Assembly (NCBI GenBank): GCA_030432695.1
Contig: JAUILN010000002.1
Location: 620,001-684,000, forward strand
DNA length: 64,000 bases
Reading direction: 5' to 3'
DNA from: a bacterium
Lineage (GTDB): Bacteria; Planctomycetota; UBA1135; UBA2386
The notes under the pieces are model-generated. The model saw nothing but the letters and a program-made list of their open reading frames with translations. It was not told the DNA's origin and did not search any database. This document shows positions 17,926-27,436 of this stretch, piece by piece (position 1 is the first letter of the stretch; each line of letters starts with the position of its first letter). The position numbers and the translations under genes are program-made.

Positions 17926-20859
17926 ATGCGCGCCACGCTCCTCCCGCTCTGTGGCCTCGCGGTCGCCCTCCTGCTCGGCTCCGGTACCGCCCAGCAAACC
18001 GTCCCCATCCCCGATGGTGGCTTCGAGTCGAGCACCGTGGGGAGCGCGCCGATTGGTTGGACGATCACCGCCGGCACGCTGTGGGTGACAACGGGGATGA
18101 ACACCGCGGGCGATCCTGCTTCGGCCTACGAAGGCTCGGCGTTCGTGTCGGCGACCTGGCAGGCGATCGGCCACGGCTCGTCGCCCTTTCCCGACGACCA
18201 AGCGATGCGGATGCACCGCGACGTCGACCTGTCGCCCTGGGCCAACGCGATCGACGCCGGTGACCGTCAACTCGAACTGGCGCTCGCGCTCAATGCCGCC
18301 GATCCGAACGACCTGGCGATCGTCGAGCTGGAGTTCCTCGACGGCAATGGCGCCTCACTCGGCCCGGCCGTCCGCACGACCAGCGACGGCGACAATACCG
18401 GGGCGCAGGCCTGGGAGATCCGCAGCTTGATCACACCCGTGCCCGCCGGCAGCCGCAGGGTGCGACTGAGCCTCGCGAGCGAGCGCATCGCCGGCGGCGG
18501 CGGCTCGGCGCGCAACGTGAGCTTCGACGCGCTCACCGCAGTCCTCGACCGCTACGTCCCCCCGCCACCGCGCGACACCGTCGCCGGCACGCTGATCCAG
18601 TTCAATGCCAACGGCGGCTGGTGCTGGTATCAGGACGAGCGCGCGGTCGTCGACCTCGCTCACGGCCAGCTCCTCGTAGGGTCCATCGGCAGCTACGGCG
18701 GACTCGGCGGCCAGACCAACGACGGCCTGGTGCAGACCTGCCACTACGACCTCACCACCGGCGCCCGCACGATCCGCACGCTCGACGACGTCGAGTCCTA
18801 CGGCGGCGGTGACGACCACAACGTGCCGGGCTACGTCGTCAAGCAGGACGGCAACGTGCTCGCCTTCTACGCCGGCCACAACCAGCGCGACGGCACCCTC
18901 GACGACCGCAGCTCCTTCCGGACCTTCGACACCACCGCGAACACCTGGAGCCCGATCCGCGAATGGCATTGGTGGCCGGTGATTCCGGCCAATGCACCCG
19001 GCAGCGGCGGGACCACCTACGCCAACGTCTACCAGCTGAGCGCCGAGGATCCCGACGGCGACCGCCACGGCCGGCTCTACAACTTCGCGCGGACCCAACA
19101 GAGTCCGCACACGATGTACTCCGACGACAACGGCGCCACCTGGCGGTACGGCGGTCAGCTCACCGAGGCTCCCATCGCCCGCCCCTCGGGCAGCAACTAC
19201 GTCAACGGCTACTACCGCTACTGCGCGAACGGCGTCGACCGCATCGACCTGATCGCCACCGAGTACCACCCCCGCGACTTCGACACGAGCATCTACCACG
19301 CCTACATCCAGGGCGGCCGGATGCACGACTCGCAGGGCAACGTGATCGACGCCGACATCTTCTCGGCAGCGCGCTCGTTCGACTCGGCGACCGTGCCGTC
19401 GACCGACGACATGACACCGGTGTTCGTCTCCGACGGCCTCGACTGGTCGCGCGCCTGGAACACCGACGTCCAGAGCTACACCGACGGCACCGTGATAGCG
19501 CTCTTCAAGGCCAGGCCCGCCCCCTACGACAGCAACGCCAACGTCGCCGCGAACGACCACCGCGTCTTCTACGGGCGTCTCGATCCGGCCACGCGACAAT
19601 GGTCGACCTACGAGATGTGCAGGGCCGGCGCCCGACTGTTCTCGTCGGAACAGGACTACACCGGCCTCGCGGCCCCCGACCCGCGCGACCCCGACGTCGT
19701 CTTCGTCTCGACCGAGGTCGACCCGCGCACCGACCGGCCGACCCCGCGCCACGAGATCTACCGCGGCGAGACCACCGACGACGGCGCGCACTGGACCTGG
19801 ACCGCCATCACCGAGAACTCCTCCGCCGACAACCGCCGCCCGATCATCCCGGCCTGGGACGCCCACCACACCGCGGTGCTCTGGTGGCGCGGTGAGCACA
19901 CCAACTCGATCGTCCGCGACACCGCAGTGGTAGGCGTGCTGATCGACGACGGCGAGGAACTCGGCGCCTTCCGCTACTTCGACGCCAACCCGCTGAACAC
20001 CACGCTGGCCGACGGCTCGAGCCTGAACGCGACCACGGGCTCCGCCGCGGGCGCCGCCGACAACCGCTGGCACGTGCGCACCGGTCTCGCCAATGCCGGC
20101 AGTGTGCTATCCGCCGACGAATCCGGCGCGGAGGACGCGCCGACGATCCGCACCCGCATCGCCGGTATCCAGCCTGGCAGCTACGACATCTTCGCCTGCT
20201 TCTGGGTCGACGCCACCGATTGGCGCATCGCCGCGGGTCTCTCGGCCACCGACCTGATGGTCTATCGGTCGAAGGGCGCGCAGTCGGTCGATCCCACTCG
20301 GTTCGCCGCGCCACTGCGCGTCGAGGAATCCGGCCGCACCCTCCTGCAGGCCTTCCTCGGCCGCGTCGCCCTCGACGGATCCACGCCGCTCGACGTCTTC
20401 GTCGACGACGCCGGCGACAGCGCAGCCTCCCGGGCCTGGTACGACGGCATTGCCCTCGCCCCTGTGGACGTCCGTGACTACGGCGCAGGCTGCGGCAACC
20501 CAGCGCCGTTCCTCCAACCGGTGCCCGGCGCACGCCCCATCACCGGCCAGACCGCCCGCGCCCGACTCATCCAGGCTCCGAGCCCGCTCGCCGTGATGAT
20601 GCTCGGCGCTTGGCAACCACCGCTCGACCTGTCTCCGATCGGTATGCCCGACTGCGCCCTCCTGCAAACCGCCGCCGTGGTCAGCGGCGCGCTGTCGCAG
20701 TCGGGACCAAGGACCCTCGAGTTCGCCCTCCCGATCTCCGCGCAGCCCTCCTTGGTCGGCATCCAACTGGCGCTCCAGGCCCTCGCCTACGCGCCCGGCG
20801 CGAATGCGCTTCAGTTCGTGACCAGCAACGGTCTCGATTGGCGGATCGCGGATCGGTGA
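17926..20859 (+). CDS. Large secreted beta-propeller protein (BNR_4-like; possible polysaccharide lyase)
   Basis: 977 residues. The signal peptide is MRATLLPLCGLAVALLLGSGTAQ. About 25-190 look like a galactose-binding-type jelly roll ('VPIPDGGFESSTVGSAPIGW', 'SRRVRLSLASERI'). About 200-620 are a propeller of the BNR_4 type, recognised by 'NGGWCWYQDERAVVD', 'GQLLVGSIGSYGG', 'GGGDDHNVPGYVVKQDGNVL' (an H in a D-D-H-N loop) and 'MYSDDNGATW'. Related folds include ulvan and other polysaccharide lyases of marine bacteria, so degradation or binding of a sulfated or uronic polysaccharide is plausible, but I cannot assign a catalytic pair. About 640-835 are a second beta domain. The end is the shared module ('RDYGAGCGNPAPF', 'IGMPDCALLQTAAVV', 'FALPISAQPSLVGIQLALQ'). 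It converges with the ECF-CRD gene, 15 bp between stops. Confidence 0.82.
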   Translation: MRATLLPLCGLAVALLLGSGTAQQTVPIPDGGFESSTVGSAPIGWTITAGTLWVTTGMNTAGDPASAYEGSAFVSATWQAIGHGSSPFPDDQAMRMHRDVDLSPWANAIDAGDRQLELALALNAADPNDLAIVELEFLDGNGASLGPAVRTTSDGDNTGAQAWEIRSLITPVPAGSRRVRLSLASERIAGGGGSARNVSFDALTAVLDRYVPPPPRDTVAGTLIQFNANGGWCWYQDERAVVDLAHGQLLVGSIGSYGGLGGQTNDGLVQTCHYDLTTGARTIRTLDDVESYGGGDDHNVPGYVVKQDGNVLAFYAGHNQRDGTLDDRSSFRTFDTTANTWSPIREWHWWPVIPANAPGSGGTTYANVYQLSAEDPDGDRHGRLYNFARTQQSPHTMYSDDNGATWRYGGQLTEAPIARPSGSNYVNGYYRYCANGVDRIDLIATEYHPRDFDTSIYHAYIQGGRMHDSQGNVIDADIFSAARSFDSATVPSTDDMTPVFVSDGLDWSRAWNTDVQSYTDGTVIALFKARPAPYDSNANVAANDHRVFYGRLDPATRQWSTYEMCRAGARLFSSEQDYTGLAAPDPRDPDVVFVSTEVDPRTDRPTPRHEIYRGETTDDGAHWTWTAITENSSADNRRPIIPAWDAHHTAVLWWRGEHTNSIVRDTAVVGVLIDDGEELGAFRYFDANPLNTTLADGSSLNATTGSAAGAADNRWHVRTGLANAGSVLSADESGAEDAPTIRTRIAGIQPGSYDIFACFWVDATDWRIAAGLSATDLMVYRSKGAQSVDPTRFAAPLRVEESGRTLLQAFLGRVALDGSTPLDVFVDDAGDSAASRAWYDGIALAPVDVRDYGAGCGNPAPFLQPVPGARPITGQTARARLIQAPSPLAVMMLGAWQPPLDLSPIGMPDCALLQTAAVVSGALSQSGPRTLEFALPISAQPSLVGIQLALQALAYAPGANALQFVTSNGLDWRIADR

Positions 20860-20874
20860 GCTCCCGCCGCGTGC

Positions 20875-23475
20875 TCATCTTCCCTCACCGAACTCGAGCA
20901 CATCGCCCACAGGCACGCCGCCGCGCGCGATCCGCTCGCCCGTGACCGCGTCGTAGGCTTCGACGGTGACGGCGCCCCGACCCACGCGCACGGTCAGTCC
21001 ATTGCCATAGCGGGTCGAGCCGGTGATCCGGTCGTCGAGCAGCGGTCGCTGGTGGGCATCGCGGATGCACAGACGAGCTTTCACCGCCCGACCGAAGTCC
21101 AACTTCAACGGGCGCCCGGCCTCGAGGCGGATCTCCACGTCGTCGTCCGACCCATCGAGTTCGACGTCCAGCGCCTGCGGAGCACAATCCGACGCCTCCA
21201 CCAGGATCCGCAACGGTCCACGCGGCAACCCCTCGAACTCGAACCCACCATCGACTTCCGGATGCAGGATCGATCGACCGGGCGAGCGCAGGTAGCTGCC
21301 CTCGGGACGAAGTATCGTGACCTTCGCACGGACCGGCGGACGGCCATCGGGAGCCACGACGCGCCCGCGCAACGTGCACTCGGCCCGCAGCAGCCGCGCG
21401 ACGTGGCGGATCCCGGCAGCCGGCGCCCCCACCCTCAGCCGCTCGACCGACTCCACGTAGCCCGCGGCCGTGACCTGCACGAAGCACTCGCGCTCGGCGA
21501 ACTGCACCGGCAGGGCCAGCGTGGTGACCCGATCCCTGGTGGTCACCGACTGGATCGGGTCGAGCCGCGTCCCGAAGTTCGCCGGATCCGCGACCACGAA
21601 CTCCAGCTCGGGAGCCTCCTCGGGCGGTGGAACGAACTCCACCGCGATCGTCACCGGGAACGTCTCGGGAGCTTCCAGGGTCAGCACGAGCCGGTCGCCC
21701 ATCTCGCTCGGCAGCACGAGATCCCCGAGCTTCACCGGACCTCGCCATGCGGTCAGCACGTCGGCCTCGGGATCGAGAAGCGCACCGTGCAGTCTGCCGG
21801 TAGTCGCGTCCCAACGGATCGTCGCGTGCTGCCGCGCCTCGGCCTGCACCTCGCTGGCACGCTGGAACGGGGTCCGGGTCAACGTGAAGCGCGCCACAGG
21901 CCCTGGTCCGAGCACCGCTTCGATCGAGCTCCGATTCCAGGGCGCGCCGTGCTGGTCGACCAGCAGCACGTCGAGCACGGGAAGCTCCTCGAGTTCGAAG
22001 GTGACCGTCACTTCGCCCGAAGCGAGATCCTTCCACTGCTCCCGATAGGCATCCGCCTTCGCATACAGCCGGTATGCCCCGACCGGTATCGGCGCGGTCA
22101 CGAACGAACCGTCCTTACCGACCGGGAGGAAGCCGGTGGGCATCCCACTGCCCTCGGGATAGACGCCGACCCTCGCCGTCGCGATCGGTTCGCCATCGGC
22201 TGCGCGGCACACGCGTCCCGACAACGGCCGACTCACCGGGATCCGCAGCAGGACCGGTTCCGCATCGGCTGGATCGAGTTCGTGGTGAGCGCACCCGCGG
22301 GTCGGCTCCCATGCGACCAAGACCCGATGCAGGTCGTCCGAAGGCACAGCCGCGAACCCGAACCGACCCGCGTCATCGGTCGTCACTCGCTCCACACCTT
22401 CGCGTAGCCTCAGCTCCCCAGCGGGATCGCCATGCCGATACTGCAGGAACCCACGTGCACTCTCGTACTCGTCGGAGCTTCCCGGCAACGCGAGCAGGAC
22501 CGCCGCACCCGCAACCGCGACTCCGTCGGCATCGACCACCTGCCCGCGGATCGACCTACCGGCGGGAACCTCGACCTTCACGGTGCCCGTCGAGCCTTCG
22601 ACCGGCTCGCGCTCCACGGACGCCGCTGCGGGCTCATCGACCGAGGGCACCCCCGCATCGACCGCCACCGAACGGGCAACGCCGGGCTCCTGCTGAGCCT
22701 GCACTACATGTCCGTCGATCGGCTGCCAGACCATTACCAGCGCTCCGACGAGCGCCAACAGGCCGGCCGCCGCCATCCAGGTCGTCTGCTTCATCACGAT
22801 CACCGCTCCCGTCCCGATCCCTGCGGCCACGGCCGCACCACTCACCACCGTGCCCGCCGCATGCTCCGCGGCCCGCGCCAACACCTCACGCCGCACGGCT
22901 TCGAGCCCGCGTGGCGTGAGGATCCCCAATGCCAGAGTCTGCGATCCCGCCGGCAGACTGCGCCGCAGCAGGTCCAGGCCGCGCCGCAATCGACTCTTCA
23001 CCGTCGCCAAGGGCTCGCCATCCGCGTGCGCGATCTCGGTGGGCGTGAGCCCGTGCGCGAAGCGCAGCGTCAGCGTCCGGCGGTATTCCCGCGGCAATCC
23101 GTCCACCGCCGCCGAGATCCGCTGCGCGGTCTCCTGCTGCGCCGCGAGGTCGGTCGGATCCGCCACCGCCGTCTCCTCGGAAAGACGTGCCGGGTCCACG
23201 CTCCGTCGCTCGCGTTGCAGCTGCCGTCGCGCCAACCGAACCAGGATCCCGACCATCCACGGCCGGAGCGGTCGCTCGCCGTCCCATCGCTCTGCGTGCT
23301 CGATCACGTGCAGGAACGTCGCCTGCAACAGGTCCTCGGCATGTGAACGACCCGCCACGTGACCCGCGACGATCAACAGTCCGGGTGCGAGCCGATCGAA
23401 CACCCGACCGAGCGCCGCCGCGTCCTGGTGGCTGCGCCAGCGTTCGAAGTCCTGCTCTGCGCTCTGCACGCTCAT
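20875..23475 (-). CDS. Membrane-anchored ECF sigma factor fused to CRD ectodomain (linker class II)
   Basis: 866 residues from ATG 23475 (MSVQSAEQDFERW); upstream codons in frame lack any conserved feature. Region 2 is about 18-92 ('SHAEDLLQATFLHVIEHAERW') and region 4 about 120-175 ('LPREYRRTLTLRFAHGLTPTEIAHADGEPLATVKSRLRRGL'). The class II linker follows: 'RGLEAVRREVLARAAEHAAG', a hydrophobic stretch, then 'VMKQTTW' just before a membrane helix at about 232-250. Outside, CRD-type motifs recur: 'RSIRGQVVDADGVAVAGAAVL', 'RPLSGRVCRAADGEPIATARV', 'CTLRGRVVAPDGRPPVRAKV', each ending in a beta strand. It is inferred to act as a one-component sensor whose sigma half is held at the membrane. It is divergent from a secreted CRD protein (143 bp apart). 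Confidence 0.9.
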   Translation of the reverse strand: MSVQSAEQDFERWRSHQDAAALGRVFDRLAPGLLIVAGHVAGRSHAEDLLQATFLHVIEHAERWDGERPLRPWMVGILVRLARRQLQRERRSVDPARLSEETAVADPTDLAAQQETAQRISAAVDGLPREYRRTLTLRFAHGLTPTEIAHADGEPLATVKSRLRRGLDLLRRSLPAGSQTLALGILTPRGLEAVRREVLARAAEHAAGTVVSGAAVAAGIGTGAVIVMKQTTWMAAAGLLALVGALVMVWQPIDGHVVQAQQEPGVARSVAVDAGVPSVDEPAAASVEREPVEGSTGTVKVEVPAGRSIRGQVVDADGVAVAGAAVLLALPGSSDEYESARGFLQYRHGDPAGELRLREGVERVTTDDAGRFGFAAVPSDDLHRVLVAWEPTRGCAHHELDPADAEPVLLRIPVSRPLSGRVCRAADGEPIATARVGVYPEGSGMPTGFLPVGKDGSFVTAPIPVGAYRLYAKADAYREQWKDLASGEVTVTFELEELPVLDVLLVDQHGAPWNRSSIEAVLGPGPVARFTLTRTPFQRASEVQAEARQHATIRWDATTGRLHGALLDPEADVLTAWRGPVKLGDLVLPSEMGDRLVLTLEAPETFPVTIAVEFVPPPEEAPELEFVVADPANFGTRLDPIQSVTTRDRVTTLALPVQFAERECFVQVTAAGYVESVERLRVGAPAAGIRHVARLLRAECTLRGRVVAPDGRPPVRAKVTILRPEGSYLRSPGRSILHPEVDGGFEFEGLPRGPLRILVEASDCAPQALDVELDGSDDDVEIRLEAGRPLKLDFGRAVKARLCIRDAHQRPLLDDRITGSTRYGNGLTVRVGRGAVTVEAYDAVTGERIARGGVPVGDVLEFGEGR

Positions 23476-23618
23476 CACACCCCGTTGCACCGAGCCGCGT
23501 ACGAGGATGCGCGAATTCGGGACGGTGATCCTACGCGGACCGGGCAAGGCACCCGACCAGCGCACCGCTACGTGCACCGCCGTTGAACCCCGGCGGGCCG
23601 TTGCCGTTGGCCCGATCC

Positions 23619-25778
23619 ATGCCCCTCCCCACGCCGACGAGCCTCGCGCTCCTGCTGGCGCTGCTCGCGAGCGGAGCCACCGCGCAACTCCCCACCCTGA
23701 TCCGCGGACGCCTCGTCACGCCCGAGGGCGCACCGCTCGCCGGCGCGACGGTCGACCACGAATATGGCTGGGAGCCGGCGGTCACGACCGACGCGGCAGG
23801 GCACTTCGAGCTGCCGCATGACCCCGACAGCCATGCCCGCATCGTCCTCGGTGGTCGGCGCTGGGCGCGGACGCTGGTGGAAGTGCCGCCGAGTGGCTTC
23901 CTCGGCCTGGTGACCATGGAGCCCGCGGGGCTGGTGGTCGGTCGCGTCGTCGACGAAGACAGCCAGCCGGTCGCGGGGGCGCGCGTCACGGTGCGCGACG
24001 GACTCCGCGGACGACTGCATTGGCGCGTCGTCGACGAACGGTTCGACTACGAGGCGTCGGCCTCGTGCGACGGGGAAGGCTCGTTCCGCGTGTTCGGCGC
24101 CGTGCGCTCACTCTGCGCACTGGAGGTGCGCGCTCCCGGCTTCGCCCCCGCCTCGCGCCTCGGCGCGACCGCGATGGAACCGTTCGACGTGGTGCTGGAG
24201 CGACTCCCACCCGGCAGGGAATCCGTGGAACGGCCCCGGTTGCAGCGCGGCCTTCGCGCACCGGACCGCTGCGCCGACCTCGCATTGCAGATCGTCGCGG
24301 CCCCGTCGGGAGCTGCGCTACCCGGCGCCGAGGTCCGGGTCTGGTGGCGGCATCCATCGCGCATGCGTCACGCGCCGGGCATGGAGTATCTGCCGCTCCA
24401 CGCGACGCCCATGCTGCGGACCGACGAGCATGGCCGCGTGACGCTCCGTGGACCGGAGGCGTACGACGCGATCGTGGAGGTCTCCGCAACGGGCTGCGGC
24501 ACGCGACGCATCGCAGTGCAACCGACCACATCCCGCATCTGCATCGAGCTCCATCCCGGAGCGATCCTCCGCGGGCTGCTGCTCTCGAAGTCGAACGGCG
24601 CACCTCTCGTGGGTGCCGGGGTGTACCTCCTGCCGCTCGGACCGCAGCCGATCTCGACCCCGCTTCTCGCCAACAATGTCGCGCTTCCCCGCGCGGCCAG
24701 CACCGACAGCCTGGGCAGCTACATCGTCGAGAACCTCCCCGCCGGACCGCACGCGCTCTACGTCTGCACGGCGAAGGACACCGGCGCAGCGACTCCGCTC
24801 GGGCGGGCGAAGCAGACGGTGGTTTTGGAGACAGGTGAGACCACGCAGGCCGCCGCGCTGACGATCGACCCACGGCCAGACCTCCGGATCGGATTCCCCG
24901 CCGACGACGGCCGACCTGATTGGCCGGTCGGTCTGGCGTGGGCCGCAGACGCCACAGGCCGCAACGCCCGCGAGACCACGGTGGCGCCCGACGCAGATAC
25001 GCTGACGACCTGGTACGGCGACCACGCGAACTGGTTCGGCCTTCCCACCGGTCCGCGCCGCATCGTCGCCTGGCTGCCGCAATCACCCCGGCTCGGCGCG
25101 CCCCGGCCCATCGAGGTCGGCCGCTTCGTACTCCGCGACGAGCCGCTCGAGTTCGACCTCCGCCTCGCGGCACTGGGGCCGCGCCAGGTCACTGGGCGCT
25201 TCACGTTGACCGGCTCTCCACCACCACGCGAGCGATTGGTCGTGATCGCCGAGCCCGCCGCAACCGACGGCGGCGCGTCGTTCGGCAGCCTCCGTCTGTT
25301 CGGTCCCGCGGTCCGCCTCGACCGCAGGGGTGCGTTCCGCTTCCGACTCGCGCCGGGCCTCTGGACCATCCTGCTCGTCGATGCCGCGACCGGCGTGGTC
25401 CTGCACCGTGAACCGCGCTTCCACGCCACCACCGACTTCCAGCTCGGCGAGCTCGAAGTCGTCTCCCATCGCCTCGAAGTCCGCTGCGTGGGCCGTGCCG
25501 AGTCGATCGCCCTCGTCGACCGCCTGGAGATCCGCTGCGCGCAACCCGGCCTGCTGGGCGTGGGACGATTGAGGTACCAGGTCCACGACGGCCATTGGAA
25601 GTCCGACCGTGGCGTAGGCGTGCCGGTCGTGGACGGGGCACCGCTGCTGCCCGTCTTCGTCCCTCCCGGCGGGACCTGGATTGCGGCACGCAAGTCGTCG
25701 GGTCGAGAGGTTCTCGGGGAGGTCTCGGCGAACCTGTCCGGCTCGGCAGCCGTGGAAGTCGGGGTCCACGCGCGCTGA
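23619..25778 (+). CDS. Secreted protein with carboxypeptidase-regulatory-like repeats
   Basis: 719 residues from ATG 23619, set by the signal peptide MPLPTPTSLALLLALLASGATAQ. CRD motifs follow immediately: 'TLIRGRLVTPEGAPLAGATV', 'AVTTDAAGHFELPHDP', 'VVGRVVDEDSQPVAGARVTV', 'ILRGLLLSKSNGAPLVGAGV' and 'TDSLGSYIVENLPAGPHALYV'. Such domains are non-catalytic transthyretin-like beta sandwiches used for binding and display. No carboxypeptidase catalytic domain is present. The C-terminal third ('PRQVTGRFTLTGSPPPRERL' onward) is beta-rich and unassigned. There is no shared YGxGC module and no membrane helix after the signal. Being divergent from an ECF-CRD gene, it may be that receptor's target or ligand (inference). 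Confidence 0.85.
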   Translation: MPLPTPTSLALLLALLASGATAQLPTLIRGRLVTPEGAPLAGATVDHEYGWEPAVTTDAAGHFELPHDPDSHARIVLGGRRWARTLVEVPPSGFLGLVTMEPAGLVVGRVVDEDSQPVAGARVTVRDGLRGRLHWRVVDERFDYEASASCDGEGSFRVFGAVRSLCALEVRAPGFAPASRLGATAMEPFDVVLERLPPGRESVERPRLQRGLRAPDRCADLALQIVAAPSGAALPGAEVRVWWRHPSRMRHAPGMEYLPLHATPMLRTDEHGRVTLRGPEAYDAIVEVSATGCGTRRIAVQPTTSRICIELHPGAILRGLLLSKSNGAPLVGAGVYLLPLGPQPISTPLLANNVALPRAASTDSLGSYIVENLPAGPHALYVCTAKDTGAATPLGRAKQTVVLETGETTQAAALTIDPRPDLRIGFPADDGRPDWPVGLAWAADATGRNARETTVAPDADTLTTWYGDHANWFGLPTGPRRIVAWLPQSPRLGAPRPIEVGRFVLRDEPLEFDLRLAALGPRQVTGRFTLTGSPPPRERLVVIAEPAATDGGASFGSLRLFGPAVRLDRRGAFRFRLAPGLWTILLVDAATGVVLHREPRFHATTDFQLGELEVVSHRLEVRCVGRAESIALVDRLEIRCAQPGLLGVGRLRYQVHDGHWKSDRGVGVPVVDGAPLLPVFVPPGGTWIAARKSSGREVLGEVSANLSGSAAVEVGVHAR

Positions 25779-25800
25779 TCCCCGTGATCAACAGATCAGC
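25774..25800. terminator. Shared hairpin between convergent genes
   Basis: 7-bp arms GCTGATC (25774-25780) and GATCAGC (25794-25800) with a 13-base loop. The stop codons of both convergent genes lie in the arms. A possible bidirectional terminator; no T-run. Confidence 0.35.
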
Positions 25801-27328
25801 GGATCGACTCTTCGGGCAGCCCCGACTGGATCCCCTGGTCCAGCGGCATCTCGTCCGGGCCCCCGTCGTGCGCCGCCGCGATCACCGCATCCAGTTCGCG
25901 GCGCAGCTCCGCCACCCTGCCCGCGTAGGCGGGGTCGGCGATCAGGTTGCGGGTCTCGTCCGGGTCGGCCTCGAGGTCATACAGCTCGGCCATGTGCCGA
26001 TCGGGCGAACCATCGCCGTGCGGATAGCGGATGTACTTCCATCGCCCCGTCCGCAGCGCGCGCACGTTGGGCGTGTAGGGGAACTGGTGCTCGTAGTCGT
26101 ACTCGTAGTACAGGCTCTGCCGCCAACCCTCCGCATCGCCCTGCGCGAGGCGCTTCCAGCTCGCGCCGTGCACGCTTTCGAGGGGCGGCGCGCCACAGAC
26201 GTCGAGGATCGACGGCGCGAAGTCGATCGTCGCGGTGAGTTCCTCCACCACACGCGGACGGTCGGCCGGCGTGAGCCCCGGATAGCGCACCACCAACGGG
26301 ATCCGGATCGAAGGCTCGTGGCCGGTGCGCTTGTCGACCATCCCGTGCTCGCCCTCGAGCAGGCCGTTGTCGGAGGTGAAGACGATCAACGTGTTGTCGA
26401 GTTCACCGCGCTCCTCCAGGAAGCGGTAGATGCGGCCCACGCTCTCGTCGACCGACAACAGCGTGCCCCAGTAGGCCCGCACCATCCGCGCGAACGCCTC
26501 GACACCCTCAGGTGACCGGTCGGGGAAGTCCTTTCGCCAATCGAACAGCGGCCCGTAGATGCCGTGCCAGGTATCGAGTCGCTTCCGGAACCAGGCCGGC
26601 TTGTCGTCGAGCCGGAAGGCACTCGCCGGGTAATCGACCGCGACGTCGTCGAACGCATGGCGGTGCTGTTCCTCGGGCACGTAGAAGCTGTGCGGTGCCT
26701 TGTGACCGATCATCATCAGCCACGGCTCGTCGCCCTTGCGCGCGCCGATCCACTCCATCGCCATGTCGGTCACCACCGTCGTGTAGTAGCCCTCCACGAC
26801 CCGTCGCTCGGCGCCGTCGAAGTTGAACTCGGTGTCGAAGTACTTGCCCTGCCCCTTGTGGGTGACGAAGTGGTCGAAGCCCGGCCGCGGCTCGTCGTTG
26901 TCCTCCCCCATGTGCCACTTGCCGACGTAGGCGGTCTCGTAACCGGCCTCCTGCAGGCGCATCGGGAAGCTGACCAGACCGGCGGGGTACTCGGTGAAGT
27001 TGTTGGAGACGCCGTGGGTGCGGGCATACAGCCCGCTCAGGATCGAGGCGCGGCTCGGCGAGCACAGCGAGGTGGTGCAGAAGTGATTGCGGAACAGCAG
27101 TCCCTCTGCCGCGAGCCGGTCGATGTGGGGCGTCTTCAGATGCGGGTGCCCCATGCAGCTCAGCGCGTCGAAGCGCTGATCGTCGGTCAGGATGAAGAGG
27201 ACGTTCGGGCGGCGGCCCGCGGCTGCGGGCTCGGCTTTCGCAGGCGCCTCGTATTGCGCGCAGCCGGCGAGACTCAGCGCGAAGAGCAGCAAGGCGATCG
27301 GGCGGAGAGGGACGGTCACGTCATCCAT
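25796..27328 (-). CDS. Sulfatase (arylsulfatase A family), probable lipoprotein
   Basis: 510 residues from ATG 27328. Residues 8-23 form a lipoprotein signal with lipobox LAGC (Cys23). The sulfatase fold starts at '[20 protein letters not shown]', with the metal-binding Asp pair at 49-50. The active-site signature C-S-P-S-R is at 89-93; Cys89 would be converted to formylglycine. Further family motifs are '[19 protein letters not shown]', '[19 protein letters not shown]' and '[11 protein letters not shown]'. Expected reaction: hydrolysis of sulfate esters, probably on a sulfated polysaccharide, outside the cytoplasm. The Cys-type site needs a formylglycine-generating enzyme, which is not in this window. 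Sulfatases are abundant in planctomycetes. It lies downstream of the kinase-sigma pair on the same strand, so it may be under their control. Confidence 0.95.
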   Translation of the reverse strand: MDDVTVPLRPIALLLFALSLAGCAQYEAPAKAEPAAAGRRPNVLFILTDDQRFDALSCMGHPHLKTPHIDRLAAEGLLFRNHFCTTSLCSPSRASILSGLYARTHGVSNNFTEYPAGLVSFPMRLQEAGYETAYVGKWHMGEDNDEPRPGFDHFVTHKGQGKYFDTEFNFDGAERRVVEGYYTTVVTDMAMEWIGARKGDEPWLMMIGHKAPHSFYVPEEQHRHAFDDVAVDYPASAFRLDDKPAWFRKRLDTWHGIYGPLFDWRKDFPDRSPEGVEAFARMVRAYWGTLLSVDESVGRIYRFLEERGELDNTLIVFTSDNGLLEGEHGMVDKRTGHEPSIRIPLVVRYPGLTPADRPRVVEELTATIDFAPSILDVCGAPPLESVHGASWKRLAQGDAEGWRQSLYYEYDYEHQFPYTPNVRALRTGRWKYIRYPHGDGSPDRHMAELYDLEADPDETRNLIADPAYAGRVAELRRELDAVIAAAHDGGPDEMPLDQGIQSGLPEESIR

Positions 27329-27339
27329 GGGCGTCGGCA

Positions 27340-27359
27340 CCGAGGAAACCGGTCCTCGG
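27340..27359 (-). other. Small hairpin upstream of the sulfatase start
   Basis: Arms CCGAGGA/TCCTCGG of 7 bp with a 6-base loop lie 11 bases before the sulfatase ATG and about 77 bases after the sigma stop. It could be a 5' leader structure or the sigma gene's terminator; undecided. Confidence 0.3.
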
Positions 27360-27436
27360 GGATCGCGCATCGTCCCACATCCGACGTCCGATCCGCACCC
27401 GGCACCGCGATCTCGACGCAGCAGTCGACGCGGCCC

